A stretch of DNA of 23,129 bases from Candidatus Methylarchaceae archaeon HK01M (GCA_024256245.1 JAKLZD010000059.1:1-23129), one strand, 5' to 3'; counted from the first letter of the stretch, positions 1-7,868 are shown. Notes: generated from the sequence alone by a model not told the origin. Numbers and translations: made by a program.

Positions 1-2
1 AT

Positions 3-194
3 ATGAAAAAAAGCCATATTATCTGCGAGGTGATAGGTACATTCTGTGGTTTTTTTGGGTTAATTGCTTTAGAAATTATTATTGGACAAGAAGTAAATGT
101 TGTTCACAACATTCATGGGTTCTTCACTATAATTCTATGGATAGCAGTTAACAGTTTCATAATTAGAGGATTAGATATGCCAAAAAAATCATAG
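3..194 (+). CDS. Small two-span membrane protein, unknown function
   Basis: This 63-residue product has two hydrophobic stretches, roughly residues 8-27 and 38-55, separated by a short polar turn, and a basic C-terminus (MPKKS). It is most likely a small integral membrane protein. I do not recognise a family. The ATG lies two bases inside the window, so the reading frame may continue upstream and this could be the C-terminal end of a longer membrane protein. There is no visible ribosome binding site because the window edge cuts off the upstream sequence. It is followed by a 222-bp AT-rich gap before thyX, so it is probably a separate transcription unit. Whether it is a real gene is moderately uncertain. 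Confidence 0.45.
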   Translation: MKKSHIICEVIGTFCGFFGLIALEIIIGQEVNVVHNIHGFFTIILWIAVNSFIIRGLDMPKKS

Positions 195-298
195 AAAATC
201 AAGAGTTAAGGTTACTTACAAGTATTTAATTTTATTAAATAAAATATTACAGATATGTTATGGATAAAGGAAAAATAGGGTGTAGGAGCTTTAATCTA

Positions 299-340
299 TT
301 CCCTGCTCCAATAGGGTGGGAAACTTTAGACTTTTTATTT
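299..340 (+). terminator. Possible hairpin followed by T-rich tract
   Basis: TTCCC at 299-303 can pair with GGGAA at 318-322, and CCCT at 301-304 can alternatively pair with AGGG at 313-316. A T-rich tract (CTTTTTATTT) follows at 331-340. This could end transcription of the small upstream gene before the thyX promoter. Archaeal termination depends mainly on T-runs, so the hairpin itself may be incidental. Confidence 0.25.
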
Positions 341-361
341 CTATGTATTCGTAGAACTAAA

Positions 362-371
362 TTTTTATATT
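362..371 (+). promoter_or_regulatory. Probable TATA box of thyX
   Basis: TTTTTATATT lies about 50 nt before the thyX ATG and is preceded by an A-rich stretch that could act as a BRE. This would place the transcription start near 390 and leave a leader of about 25 nt. A purine-rich GGCGGT at 408-413 sits just before the start codon and may serve as a weak ribosome binding site. Confidence 0.45.
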
Positions 372-416
372 CACATTTCAAGAGTTTTTAGAGCTAAGTG
401 CAAAAAAGGCGGTTGA

Positions 417-1235
417 ATGAAAGAAACAAGAGTGGTGCTTATTTCGTACACCCCAGACATCGAGAGAGTATGTGCCTCAGCTATGAGGTCATGCTACTCT
501 CAACATCCAGCATCTAAGCTCTACCTGAACAAAGAGCTCTTAAGCGATTCTTATGTAGAAAGAATGTTAGAGAAGGCTCTTCAGTTAGGTCACCATGATG
601 TAATGGAGCACGGCTCTTTAACATATAGTTTAGAGAACGTATCAAGAGTTCTCACGCATCAGCTGGTGAGACATAGGCTTGCCTCTTTTTCACAGCAGAG
701 CCAAAGGTATGTAATGATAGGAAGAGATGAATGGTATATAAAACCTCCATCCATAGACGTAAAAGAGAAGGTCCAAGTAGAAGTAAATAGAGTTAAGATC
801 GAGCTTGGCTACGATGACTTCATGGCTCTTAGTGGGCGTATGTATGAAGCCTACTCAGAGAAAGGGTTACACAAAGAGGATGTAAGATTCATCACTCCTT
901 CTGCATGTAAAACCAACATAACCATCACAGCGAATCCAAGGGAGTTTAGACACATCTTTAGCCAGAGGTGTGATAGTGCGGCGCAATGGGAGATTCGAGA
1001 TGTCTGCTGGGCCATGTTTTCATTAGCAAAGCTGATAGCACCAACTATCTTCAAGACCCTCGATCTTCCTGCAGGAAAGGACCCATCTGCAGTCGAAAGA
1101 TGTACTGAATTGGACGATCTGTTATCAGATTATAGATCAGATCTTGAGAAAGAGAATAAAGGGAGCCTGGTGGAGATCGACTTGAGTATGCTGAACCTAT
1201 CACATAAGGTTCGTTCCTATATCTTTAAAATATAA
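417..1235 (+). CDS. thyX: Flavin-dependent thymidylate synthase ThyX
   Basis: ThyX makes dTMP from dUMP using methylene-tetrahydrofolate or a related pterin as carbon donor and FADH2 as reductant. The diagnostic motif RHRxxSxxxxSxR is intact at residues 85-97 (RHRLASFSQQSQR). The histidine-rich segment around residues 59-65 (HHDVMEH) and the later block with RCDSAAQWEIRD, both typical of the family, are also present. At 272 residues the length is at the upper end of the usual range for the family. There is no sign of a classical ThyA-type enzyme. It is first in a run of same-strand genes, with aspA starting 35 bp downstream, so the two are probably co-transcribed. The nearby pterin gene mptE makes a link to the C1-carrier pool reasonable. 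The assignment is very secure. Confidence 0.96.
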   Translation: MKETRVVLISYTPDIERVCASAMRSCYSQHPASKLYLNKELLSDSYVERMLEKALQLGHHDVMEHGSLTYSLENVSRVLTHQLVRHRLASFSQQSQRYVMIGRDEWYIKPPSIDVKEKVQVEVNRVKIELGYDDFMALSGRMYEAYSEKGLHKEDVRFITPSACKTNITITANPREFRHIFSQRCDSAAQWEIRDVCWAMFSLAKLIAPTIFKTLDLPAGKDPSAVERCTELDDLLSDYRSDLEKENKGSLVEIDLSMLNLSHKVRSYIFKI

Positions 1236-1270
1236 GTAAAAAAGTTAAAGATAACTAATTCGAATCTGAG

Positions 1271-2692
1271 ATGGCAAATATGGCACCTAAGAAAAGGATA
1301 GAGAAAGACCCTCTTGGGCAGAAGGAGGTCCCAGAAGAGGCATACTATGGGATTCAGACTTTAAGGGCGATGGAGAATTTTCCCATAAGTGGGATAAAAA
1401 CTTATCCTGAGTTCATAAAAGCAACCGCCATTGTCAAGAAGGCTACGGCTGAGGCAAATATGAAGATCGGAGACTTAGAGCCCAAGATTGCAGATGCTAT
1501 AATTCGTGCAGCTGAAGAAGTCATTGAAGGAAGATGGCATGATCAATTCGTAGTAGATGTCTTCCAAGCAGGGGCCGGGACTTCTCATAATATGAATGCA
1601 AATGAGGTTCTGGCCAATAGGGCAATAGAGTTTTTAGGAGGGATGAAAGGGGATTACAACATCGTCCATCCAAACGATCATGTAAATATGGCCCAGTCCA
1701 CTAACGATGTATTTCCAACAATTATGCGCATCGCCTGCCTCTCTATGATTCAACAGCTGATCTCAGAGCTGAAAAGTCTTGAGAAAGCCCTTAAGAAAAA
1801 AGCTGTAGAGTTTGATAAGGTCGTCAAGTCTGGAAGGACTCATCTAGAAGATGCTGCACCTATTCGTCTTGGTCAAGAGTTTGGAGCGTATGCTTCTATA
1901 GTGTCCAGTGATATTAAGAGGATAAAGAGGACAGCAACTGCTTTAGAGGAGTTGAACATAGGTGCGACGGCTGTTGGGACAGGTTTAAATGCAGACCCTG
2001 ATTATGTTAAGCTAGTCATAGATAGACTAAGAGGTTACACTGGATTCAACCTTCGTTCTGCAAAGGACATGGTAGCGATCACTCAGTCTATGAGCGATTT
2101 CGTCGAAGTCTCCAATTCCCTCAAGACCTTGGCGGTAGATCTCATAAAGATAGTCAACGACCTTAGATTGATGAGCTCTGGGCCTGTTACTGGGTTAGGT
2201 GAGATCAATCTCCCTGCAGTCCAGCCTGGATCGTCCATAATGCCAGGTAAAGTCAACCCCGTTATTGCAGAAGTCATGAACATGGTGACCTTTCAAGTTA
2301 TAGGGAACGATCTGACTATAACACTTGCTGCACAGGCAGGCCAACTTGAGCTCAATGTTATGATGCCCGTGATAGCCTTCGATTTGATGTATTCTTTGGA
2401 TATACTTAAGAATTCTGTACACATATTCTCAGAGAGGCTTGTGGTAGGGATTACTGCGAATGAGGAGAGGTGTAAAAAGATTGCCGAACGTAACCCTGGG
2501 ATCGCCCTAGCTTTGAACCCCTACATTGGCTTTGATAAGGCTGCAAAGGTCGTGCAAGAAGCCCTAGCTACTGGTAAAACGATAAGAGAGGTAGTCTTAG
2601 AGAGAGGGTTACTTTCTAAGGAGATATTGGATGAAGTACTCAACATATACGCTATGACTGAGCCGGGTAAGAGGAAAGCAAAGTGCAGTTGA
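1271..2692 (+). CDS. aspA: Aspartate ammonia-lyase (aspartase/fumarase family)
   Basis: This is a cytoplasmic homotetrameric lyase of the fumarase/aspartase superfamily, most likely converting aspartate to fumarate and ammonia. The superfamily signature GSSIMPGKVNP is at residues 320-330. Other typical blocks are an AYYGIQTLRA segment near the N-terminus, a QAGAGTSHNMNANEV segment, the PNDHVNMAQSTND segment and TAVGTGLN. Aspartase is preferred over class II fumarase because the signature is followed by VIAEVMNMVTFQVIGND and the C-terminus reads TIREVVLERGLLSKE, both closer to aspartases. The lysine signature loop has PGK, as found in some aspartases and in fumarases, so substrate is not fully settled. 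The 473-residue length is normal. An in-frame ATG three codons in (1280) is an equally plausible start. No strong ribosome binding site precedes either. Confidence 0.88.
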   Translation: MANMAPKKRIEKDPLGQKEVPEEAYYGIQTLRAMENFPISGIKTYPEFIKATAIVKKATAEANMKIGDLEPKIADAIIRAAEEVIEGRWHDQFVVDVFQAGAGTSHNMNANEVLANRAIEFLGGMKGDYNIVHPNDHVNMAQSTNDVFPTIMRIACLSMIQQLISELKSLEKALKKKAVEFDKVVKSGRTHLEDAAPIRLGQEFGAYASIVSSDIKRIKRTATALEELNIGATAVGTGLNADPDYVKLVIDRLRGYTGFNLRSAKDMVAITQSMSDFVEVSNSLKTLAVDLIKIVNDLRLMSSGPVTGLGEINLPAVQPGSSIMPGKVNPVIAEVMNMVTFQVIGNDLTITLAAQAGQLELNVMMPVIAFDLMYSLDILKNSVHIFSERLVVGITANEERCKKIAERNPGIALALNPYIGFDKAAKVVQEALATGKTIREVVLERGLLSKEILDEVLNIYAMTEPGKRKAKCS

Positions 2693-2736
2693 GTCGATTA
2701 CATCATTTTTAGACATAAATCGGGCGAGTTCTATAG

Positions 2737-3804
2737 ATGGATGTAGGTATTGTCATCTTATCTGGTGGAGAGAATAGACGTTTCCAGATCGATTCTATCA
2801 GAAGGAATAAGGCGCTGGAAGTAGTTAACGGTAAAAGGATGATAGAGTGGATCATAGATTCAGCGTATCAAGTCTCTGATAGCGTTTCTGTGGTGGTGAG
2901 GGATAGGGAACAGGCAGAATTGTACTCAAATCTTTTCTCTGAGAAGTATCCTAACCTTTTTGTAATAGCAGATATTGAAGGTATTGGTCATAGCCCCCTC
3001 ATAGGTCTAACTACAGGGGCAAGAGCTATCAAAAGAGACCTGATCTTAGTCTTGCCTTGCGATACACCCTATATCAAGGCAAATATGCTAAGAATGTTGA
3101 TAGAAAAAGCAGTCGATTTTGATGCCGTCACACCTCTATGGCCTGATGGTAAGATCGAGCCCCTTATGGCGGTCTATAAGAGAGAGCACATACTTCTCTG
3201 TTCCCCAGCCCTTCTAAACCTTAAGAGATGGAGGCCTAGCGATCTCATCAGGAGTAGCACCAAGTCATACATGATGAATGTAGAGAATATGAGAATTTTG
3301 GACCCAGAATTGATTTCTTTTTTCAATATAAACTATCCCAAAGATCTAGATGATTCCAAAGGAGGCATGTTGCGTAATGGATACATGAGAGAGGATAAGG
3401 TAATCTACCCCAACCAAATCTCGATAAAAATCGTTAAGGAAGTCATAAAGTACATTTCTGCCACAGATATAGACATCGGACTCATCGATAGTATGAAAAA
3501 GGCGCCCTTTTGGCTCGCCCTCTTTATAACGTCTTTTTTGAAGAGGGATAAAAAATGGTCATCGCTAGCGGGAGGATATTTCGAGATTGAGGCTGATTAC
3601 TACGTCAAAGAAGAAGTGAATATGCTAGCCCTACATGCTATATTGGATGCTCTAAGTTGCTGGCAGAAAATAAGCTCTATAGAGGATATTAAAAGGACCT
3701 CAACCAGAGCAGAAGGGCTAAAGAGCTCCCTTAGTATAGATTTCGAAGGAAGATTAAACGTAACGAAAGATATCAGTAAAAAAGGTTTAAAAGAAAAATT
3801 ATAG
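2737..3804 (+). CDS. MobA-like nucleotidyltransferase fused to an unassigned C-terminal domain
   Basis: Residues 1 to about 205 form a MobA-like NTP-transferase fold. There is a modified glycine-rich nucleotide loop, LSGGENRRF at 8-16 (usually LAGGxSxRMG), a lysine at 25 in the position of the conserved loop lysine, and a metal-binding type aspartate in LPCDTPYI (D109). Such enzymes transfer NMP to a phosphorylated cofactor, classically GMP to molybdopterin. The next 150 residues are not part of that fold. They are mostly helical and contain a distinctive stretch near residues 290-310 with EADYYVKEE followed by HAILDALSCW. I do not recognise this domain. Total length (355) is well above the roughly 200 residues of plain MobA. 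The gene lies between aspA and mptE on the same strand, which makes a role in pterin or molybdopterin cofactor metabolism likely but unproven. Confidence 0.7.
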   Translation: MDVGIVILSGGENRRFQIDSIRRNKALEVVNGKRMIEWIIDSAYQVSDSVSVVVRDREQAELYSNLFSEKYPNLFVIADIEGIGHSPLIGLTTGARAIKRDLILVLPCDTPYIKANMLRMLIEKAVDFDAVTPLWPDGKIEPLMAVYKREHILLCSPALLNLKRWRPSDLIRSSTKSYMMNVENMRILDPELISFFNINYPKDLDDSKGGMLRNGYMREDKVIYPNQISIKIVKEVIKYISATDIDIGLIDSMKKAPFWLALFITSFLKRDKKWSSLAGGYFEIEADYYVKEEVNMLALHAILDALSCWQKISSIEDIKRTSTRAEGLKSSLSIDFEGRLNVTKDISKKGLKEKL

Positions 3805-3840
3805 AAGACGATGATAAACCTTTGAAGAGGGATAAGAAGA

Positions 3841-3850
3841 TTTTATAATA
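3841..3850 (+). promoter_or_regulatory. Possible TATA box of mptE
   Basis: TTTTATAATA lies in the 93-bp gap between the MobA-like gene and mptE, about 52 nt before the mptE start. This would give an mptE transcript independent of the upstream gene, with a leader of about 25 nt. It is AT-rich sequence and could also be read through from upstream. Confidence 0.35.
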
Positions 3851-3897
3851 AAGGGTAAATTGTAACGAGCAAACTATCCCATAAAAGATGATCGTAG

Positions 3898-4659
3898 ATG
3901 AACTTAGAGGAGTGGTGGCCGTGGTACGATAAGATTGTATCCTCCCTCAACTTTAGTAGGTCTGAGGATCAAAGGGCAACAGATATTTTGAGCGAGTTGC
4001 TTCAAGGCAGATTTATAGAACCTTCAGAGATCAGAACTCTGATTCATAGTGAACCGGTGTTGGTATTAGGTGCAGGGCCTTCTCTGGAGAGGGATATTCA
4101 CAGCATAAAAGGGGCCGGATTACTGGATAAGTTTATCATTATCACGGCAGATGGTGCCACAACAGCTCTTTTAGAAGTTGCAAATAAGGTTCCTCAATTA
4201 ATAGTAACCGACCTTGATGGTAGGTTCCAAGACCTTTTATCAGCAAACCAGAAGGGCTCATTTATGGTTGTTCATGGACATGGAGACAATATACCAAAAC
4301 TTCAAGAATACGTCCCAAAATTGACTAGGGTTTTAGGTACTACCCAAGTCAGGCCCAAAGAGAGGGTGTATAACTTTGGAGGGTTCACGGATGGGGACAG
4401 GGCGGTCTTTCTCGCTGCAGAAATGGGTGCCAAGATAATCGCCCTGGCTGGTATGGATTTGGGTAAGATCATAGGGAAGTATTCGAAAGCATATGTAAGA
4501 TCGCCGGAGAAGAAATTTCTTAAGCTGAAATTCTGCAAAGAGCTACTTGAATGGCTGGCTTTAAGGATAGATGTAGGGCTCTATAACCTTACATGGCAAG
4601 GGGAGAAGATAAAAGGTTTCAAGGATTTGACCCCCAAGAACATCGCCCAATTTTTATAA
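3898..4659 (+). CDS. mptE: 6-hydroxymethyl-7,8-dihydropterin pyrophosphokinase, archaeal MptE type
   Basis: MptE (DUF115 family) transfers pyrophosphate from ATP to 6-hydroxymethyl-dihydropterin, the step that activates the pterin for coupling to an aminobenzoate unit in tetrahydromethanopterin or folate-type cofactors. It is unrelated to bacterial FolK. The family blocks are all present in order: GAGPSLE at 58-64, ADGAT at 84-88, TDLDG at 104-108, HGHGDN at 126-131, GTTQ at 147-150 and NFGGFTDGDRA at 159-169. At 253 residues it is about the usual length. It sits 32 bp before the DUF1464 gene and probably shares its transcript. Together with ThyX upstream it indicates that this organism makes and uses its own reduced pterin C1 carrier. 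Which cofactor is the end product cannot be told from this window. Confidence 0.92.
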   Translation: MNLEEWWPWYDKIVSSLNFSRSEDQRATDILSELLQGRFIEPSEIRTLIHSEPVLVLGAGPSLERDIHSIKGAGLLDKFIIITADGATTALLEVANKVPQLIVTDLDGRFQDLLSANQKGSFMVVHGHGDNIPKLQEYVPKLTRVLGTTQVRPKERVYNFGGFTDGDRAVFLAAEMGAKIIALAGMDLGKIIGKYSKAYVRSPEKKFLKLKFCKELLEWLALRIDVGLYNLTWQGEKIKGFKDLTPKNIAQFL

Positions 4660-4691
4660 TTGGAATGCCAAATCGATAAATTAGAGGATAG

Positions 4692-5780
4692 ATGGTAAGG
4701 GTATTAGGAATAGATCCTGGATCGAAGAGCTTCGATTTCTGTGGTTTAGATGATGGCAACGTCTTCATCGATAAGGCGATCCCTTCAAAATATATTATAA
4801 AAGATCCTAAAGTTGCCATAGAACTCCTAAGGTCGGTAAGCCCCTTAGACCTTATCGTGGGACCTTCTGGCTACGGTCTCCCTCTCACACATATAGATGA
4901 AGTAGATGATCGTAGACTCTTTCTTATGGTTCTTGTGAGACCCGACGATTCAAAGAAAAGTGCAACCTTAGGCTTGAGAAGGATTTTGATGATGTTAAAA
5001 GAAGAGAGTTTCAATGTATACTTCATCCCGGGCGTAATACACATGCCCACAGTACCAGCTCATAGAAAGGTGAATAAGATAGATATGGGAACTGCGGACA
5101 AGCTTTGCTGCTCCATCTTGGGTATCTTCGATCAATCAAGGTACTTTAACATAGAATACGACGAGACTTCATTCATACTCGTAGAGGTTGGTTATGGATA
5201 TAACGCCATAATAGGTGTCGAAAAAGGCCAGATAGTCGACGGTATAGGCGGGACGACTGGTAGCATCGGCTTCTTGTCTCTTGGATCCATGGATGGGGAA
5301 CTTGCTTACCTATTGAATATATCTGATAAAGACATCCTTCGCCAAGGTGGTGCAGCTTACATAGCTGGAGATGAGAAGGTTACGCCGAAGGAGTTTGGAA
5401 AGAGAGTTCTTGATAATGAGCGATATAATTTGGCATGGGAAGCATTTATGGAAGGAATAGAGAAGGGAGTTGCTCAAATGAGGGTATCTGTCAAAAGACC
5501 AAGGGAGATCTTACTCTCTGGGAGGTTGTGTAGAATAAAGAGAATTCATGATGAACTCTCTAAGAGGCTTTCTTATTTAGGAATAGTCAGAAGAGTAAAG
5601 GGATTTGCACAGGTATCGAAAGAGGCAGCACAAGGAGCAACGCTACTGGCCGATGGTTTGGCAGGAGGGAAGTATAAAGGGCTTGTCGATACCATGATGA
5701 TAAGAGAGGCGAAAGGCACCGTACTCGATTACATACACATAAGGGGAATAGATGAATTAAGGCACAGGTATGGAGTCTAA
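4692..5780 (+). CDS. DUF1464 family protein (ASKHA-fold, butyrate-kinase-like)
   Basis: The protein matches the archaeal DUF1464 family, which is thought to have the acetate/butyrate kinase and actin-like ATPase (ASKHA) fold. The N-terminus VLGIDPGSKSFDF is the typical phosphate-1 loop of that fold. A second glycine-rich block, GIGGTTGSIGF, is around residues 183-195, and a third, EILLSGRLC, is around 275-283, corresponding to the adenosine-side motif. The 362-residue length is normal for the family. Older annotations call such proteins predicted butyrate kinase, but the natural substrate is not established and I do not assert one. It is last in the plus-strand run, 32 bp after mptE, and ends four bases from the convergent DUF354 gene. 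Confidence 0.8.
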   Translation: MVRVLGIDPGSKSFDFCGLDDGNVFIDKAIPSKYIIKDPKVAIELLRSVSPLDLIVGPSGYGLPLTHIDEVDDRRLFLMVLVRPDDSKKSATLGLRRILMMLKEESFNVYFIPGVIHMPTVPAHRKVNKIDMGTADKLCCSILGIFDQSRYFNIEYDETSFILVEVGYGYNAIIGVEKGQIVDGIGGTTGSIGFLSLGSMDGELAYLLNISDKDILRQGGAAYIAGDEKVTPKEFGKRVLDNERYNLAWEAFMEGIEKGVAQMRVSVKRPREILLSGRLCRIKRIHDELSKRLSYLGIVRRVKGFAQVSKEAAQGATLLADGLAGGKYKGLVDTMMIREAKGTVLDYIHIRGIDELRHRYGV

Positions 5781-5783
5781 AAG

Positions 5784-6728
5784 TTAACCTTTTTGCCTTG
5801 ATATCCTCTCTATATGCTCTATAGGAGATTTCATCCGCTTCAGTGTATTACTCATATCTCGTCTTTCTGGTTCTTGAACGAATCTATCCACAAGACTCTT
5901 TAACTCTCGGTATGAGCTTGCATCATAGACTGGCAGTCCTTTCTCTTTAAGGTAGTTCAGCACACTTAAAGCCATGTTGTTGATACCTTTAGTATACATT
6001 ATTGTAGGTACACCAAGAAGGCATGCTTCCTTACCGACGGTACTGCCACAGAGTGTAACTACACAGTATGACCTTGCTATAAGTTCGATTATATCATCGA
6101 ACCTCTTATACCTCCTTGAATAATAAACATCGTCAAATTCCTTAGCTAATAAATGGAACTCCTTAAACTCGTAGTCCAAATAAGACGACTTTACCTCAGG
6201 CTCTCTGACTAACACGTATTTAGGCTCCCAATTCAGATTTATACTCCTAGTCCATGCCACTGTTATATCGCCATCATACTCGTAAGATATAGCTGACGAT
6301 TCAATAGGCCAGAGGTCTTTGCTCCATACTGGTATAATATGGTAATGACACAGGGGCAGGAGGAGCCTTGCTACATGAATACTCCATGGTGTATCATCGC
6401 TGGTAATTATGGGTTTAAGTCCAAGGCCATAGGCTACTCTTGCACCCTCTACACTTGAATGTGTATAGAAAGCGTGGTCCTTGAGCTTTTGGGCATACTT
6501 CGTCAATTCCTTCATTCTATCGATGGATGCCACAAGCTTACTATAGAGGTCTTTTCCTCCATACTTGCCTATAGTATCGAAATTCAAGTTTAGAAGCTTT
6601 GCCATTTCTTCGGTGCCTACACCCTCTCTTACCGTAACCTTCACGTCCATATCCAGCCTATCGATCAGTACCTTTGCTAGCCTGACAGATGCTGGGTCTG
6701 TACAATCGATCCATAACTTATCGATAAT
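5784..6728 (-). CDS. DUF354 family protein (nucleotide-sugar epimerase/GT-B-like fold), start codon unusual or damaged
   Basis: DUF354 proteins resemble UDP-N-acetylglucosamine 2-epimerases and GT-B glycosyltransferases and tend to occur in surface-sugar clusters; their reaction is unknown. The first ATG of this frame is at 6650, but the codons upstream of it (6719 to 6651) encode KLWIDCTDPASVRLAKVL, which is the expected first beta-strand and helix of the family (compare MKIWIDxxxxxHVLFFKPII). The true start is therefore near 6720. No ATG, GTG or TTG exists in frame between there and an in-frame TAG at 6744-6746. An ATT at 6726-6728 has a good GGAGGTG (6736-6742) 7 nt upstream, and I use it as the tentative start. 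Alternatively a single lost G turned an ATGA stop/start overlap with the upstream epimerase gene into ATAA. The GSTVGKEACLLGVPTIMY block near the C-terminus is typical of the family. Confidence 0.8.
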   Translation of the reverse strand: MIDKLWIDCTDPASVRLAKVLIDRLDMDVKVTVREGVGTEEMAKLLNLNFDTIGKYGGKDLYSKLVASIDRMKELTKYAQKLKDHAFYTHSSVEGARVAYGLGLKPIITSDDTPWSIHVARLLLPLCHYHIIPVWSKDLWPIESSAISYEYDGDITVAWTRSINLNWEPKYVLVREPEVKSSYLDYEFKEFHLLAKEFDDVYYSRRYKRFDDIIELIARSYCVVTLCGSTVGKEACLLGVPTIMYTKGINNMALSVLNYLKEKGLPVYDASSYRELKSLVDRFVQEPERRDMSNTLKRMKSPIEHIERISRQKG

Positions 6729-7578
6729 ATGATACCACCTCCTCTATACCCTTTTTTAAATCCAAGTGCTTGGGCTCGAATCCATAAGATCTTAGCCTAT
6801 CGATCTGAGGGTAGAGCTTGAAAGCAACATCCTTATCTCTACATGGTAGATATTCAACACTACTACCCGATACAGAGCTTACGACCTCTGCAAAGTTCTT
6901 GTAGCTTCTTGGTACCCCGCTACCTACATTATACACTTTACATGGGTCTAGCTCCTTCAACCCTAACTCGTAGGCGCGGCATAGATCTAAGACATGTGTG
7001 AAGTCATGCTTCTGTTCACCGTAACAGAATACTTTGATGTGTTTTTTATACAAGGCGTTCTCCACAAAAATCTTCACTATGCCAGATGTAATGCCTTTGC
7101 CATATACCTCGAACCCTCTGAATATGACACATGGCAAACCCAAGCCACAGTACCGTAATGCGAGGTACTCCGTGGCTACTTTAGATGTAGCGTAACTACT
7201 TAAAGGGTTGAGCCTCGAGTCTTCATCGACTGGTTCATCCTTAGTAGGCAAGCCGTATACAGTGGAGCTACTCATATATACGAGCCTTTCCGCACCTACC
7301 CTCAACGATGTTTCAAGAACATTCAGGTTCATCATCAGGTTGTCCCTCATAAGCCTATATTCTTCATCCTTCATTACTACAGCGAGATGTATCACATAAT
7401 CTGGCTTAAATTTCATAAATACCTTATACGTGCTATCAAAGTCCATAAGATCGCATAGTATCACATTCTCCCTTGCCACCTTATCTAAGCCCAGGACATC
7501 ATAACCTTTCTCTCGAAAGTACTTCAGAGCATGGCAGCCTATGAATCCACTGGCGCCTGTGATGACCAGCCTAGGCAT
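6718..7578 (-). CDS. NAD-dependent nucleotide-sugar epimerase/dehydratase (extended SDR)
   Basis: This is an extended short-chain dehydrogenase acting on a nucleotide sugar in the cytoplasm. From the start I chose (MPRLVITGASGFIG), the NAD-binding motif GxxGxxG is at residues 8-14. The catalytic residues are the SSST serine/threonine run at 103-106 and the Y129xxxK133 pair in SYATSK. A longer frame reaches an ATG at 7638, but its extra 20 residues precede the family's normal first beta-strand, and a TATA-like ATTTAATTAA lies about 28 nt before the 7578 ATG, which fits a leaderless transcript. The length (286) is slightly short for the family. Its TAA stop overlaps the start region of the DUF354 gene, so the two form a translationally linked pair. 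The exact sugar (UDP-Glc, dTDP-Glc or GDP-Man) cannot be deduced. Confidence 0.88.
   Translation of the reverse strand: MPRLVITGASGFIGCHALKYFREKGYDVLGLDKVARENVILCDLMDFDSTYKVFMKFKPDYVIHLAVVMKDEEYRLMRDNLMMNLNVLETSLRVGAERLVYMSSSTVYGLPTKDEPVDEDSRLNPLSSYATSKVATEYLALRYCGLGLPCVIFRGFEVYGKGITSGIVKIFVENALYKKHIKVFCYGEQKHDFTHVLDLCRAYELGLKELDPCKVYNVGSGVPRSYKNFAEVVSSVSGSSVEYLPCRDKDVAFKLYPQIDRLRSYGFEPKHLDLKKGIEEVVSYYR
6736..6742 (-). promoter_or_regulatory. Shine-Dalgarno-like GGAGGTG before the DUF354 gene
   Basis: On the minus strand GGAGGTG lies inside the last codons of the epimerase gene, 7 nt before an in-frame ATT (6726-6728) and 14 nt before the position where a canonical ATG would be expected. The spacing fits ATT initiation better. 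The motif could be a chance result of the Glu-Glu-Val codons. Confidence 0.35.
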
Positions 7579-7600
7579 ATCAAGGCAGAATGCTACAAAG

Positions 7601-7610
7601 TTAATTAAAT
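7601..7610 (-). promoter_or_regulatory. TATA box of the epimerase/DUF354 pair
   Basis: On the minus strand ATTTAATTAA is centred about 28 nt before the ATG at 7578, the spacing expected for a leaderless archaeal transcript. This supports the shorter start of the epimerase. Confidence 0.45.
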
Positions 7611-7860
7611 CTTTGGTGCTCTTTTCTTGTTGTGTCATAAATAGTATCGATTCTATTTTATGGATGTTTGATCAGGTAATCTCTTGGGACGAAGAACAAT
7701 ATTCTACTTTGAGTATTTCTCAAAGATTTAAAAGGTTCAACGATTCAATCTTTTACAGTTACATACATATCATCTTTAAAATATACAAACCTTCTTCTAT
7801 TAGGTTCAAACCCCTTTTTCCTCTAGGAACTTGTAATAACATTATTGCTTTTTAGAAAAG

Positions 7861-7868
7861 TTTATGAA
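7861..7868 (+). promoter_or_regulatory. TATA box of the LemA/DUF2207 pair
   Basis: GAAAAG followed by TTTATGAA (7861-7868) looks like a BRE plus TATA element centred 28 nt before the LemA ATG, implying a leaderless transcript. The rest of the gap between the divergent genes (7579-7892) is AT-rich and I see no gene in it. Confidence 0.5.

Noticed and set aside
223..241. TATTTAAT/ATTAAATA inverted repeat
   Set aside because: It is pure A/T sequence in an AT-rich gap and could arise by chance; no neighbouring element supports an operator.
851..1054. Minus-strand frames inside thyX, aspA, mptE, pyrD and the GT-C genes
   Set aside because: All lie wholly within well-supported genes on the opposite strand and show no recognisable domains.
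1271..2692. Class II fumarase as product
   Set aside because: The sequence after the signature and the C-terminal LERGLL block fit aspartases better, although PGK in the signature is shared with fumarases.
7579..7638. Longer N-terminus of the epimerase starting at 7638
   Set aside because: The extra 20 residues precede the normal first strand of the Rossmann fold, and a TATA-like element lies inside that stretch at the right distance from the 7578 ATG.
7541..7855. Plus-strand reading frame of 104 codons in the divergent gap
   Set aside because: It starts inside the epimerase gene on the other strand, runs through AT-rich promoter sequence and has no protein-like pattern.
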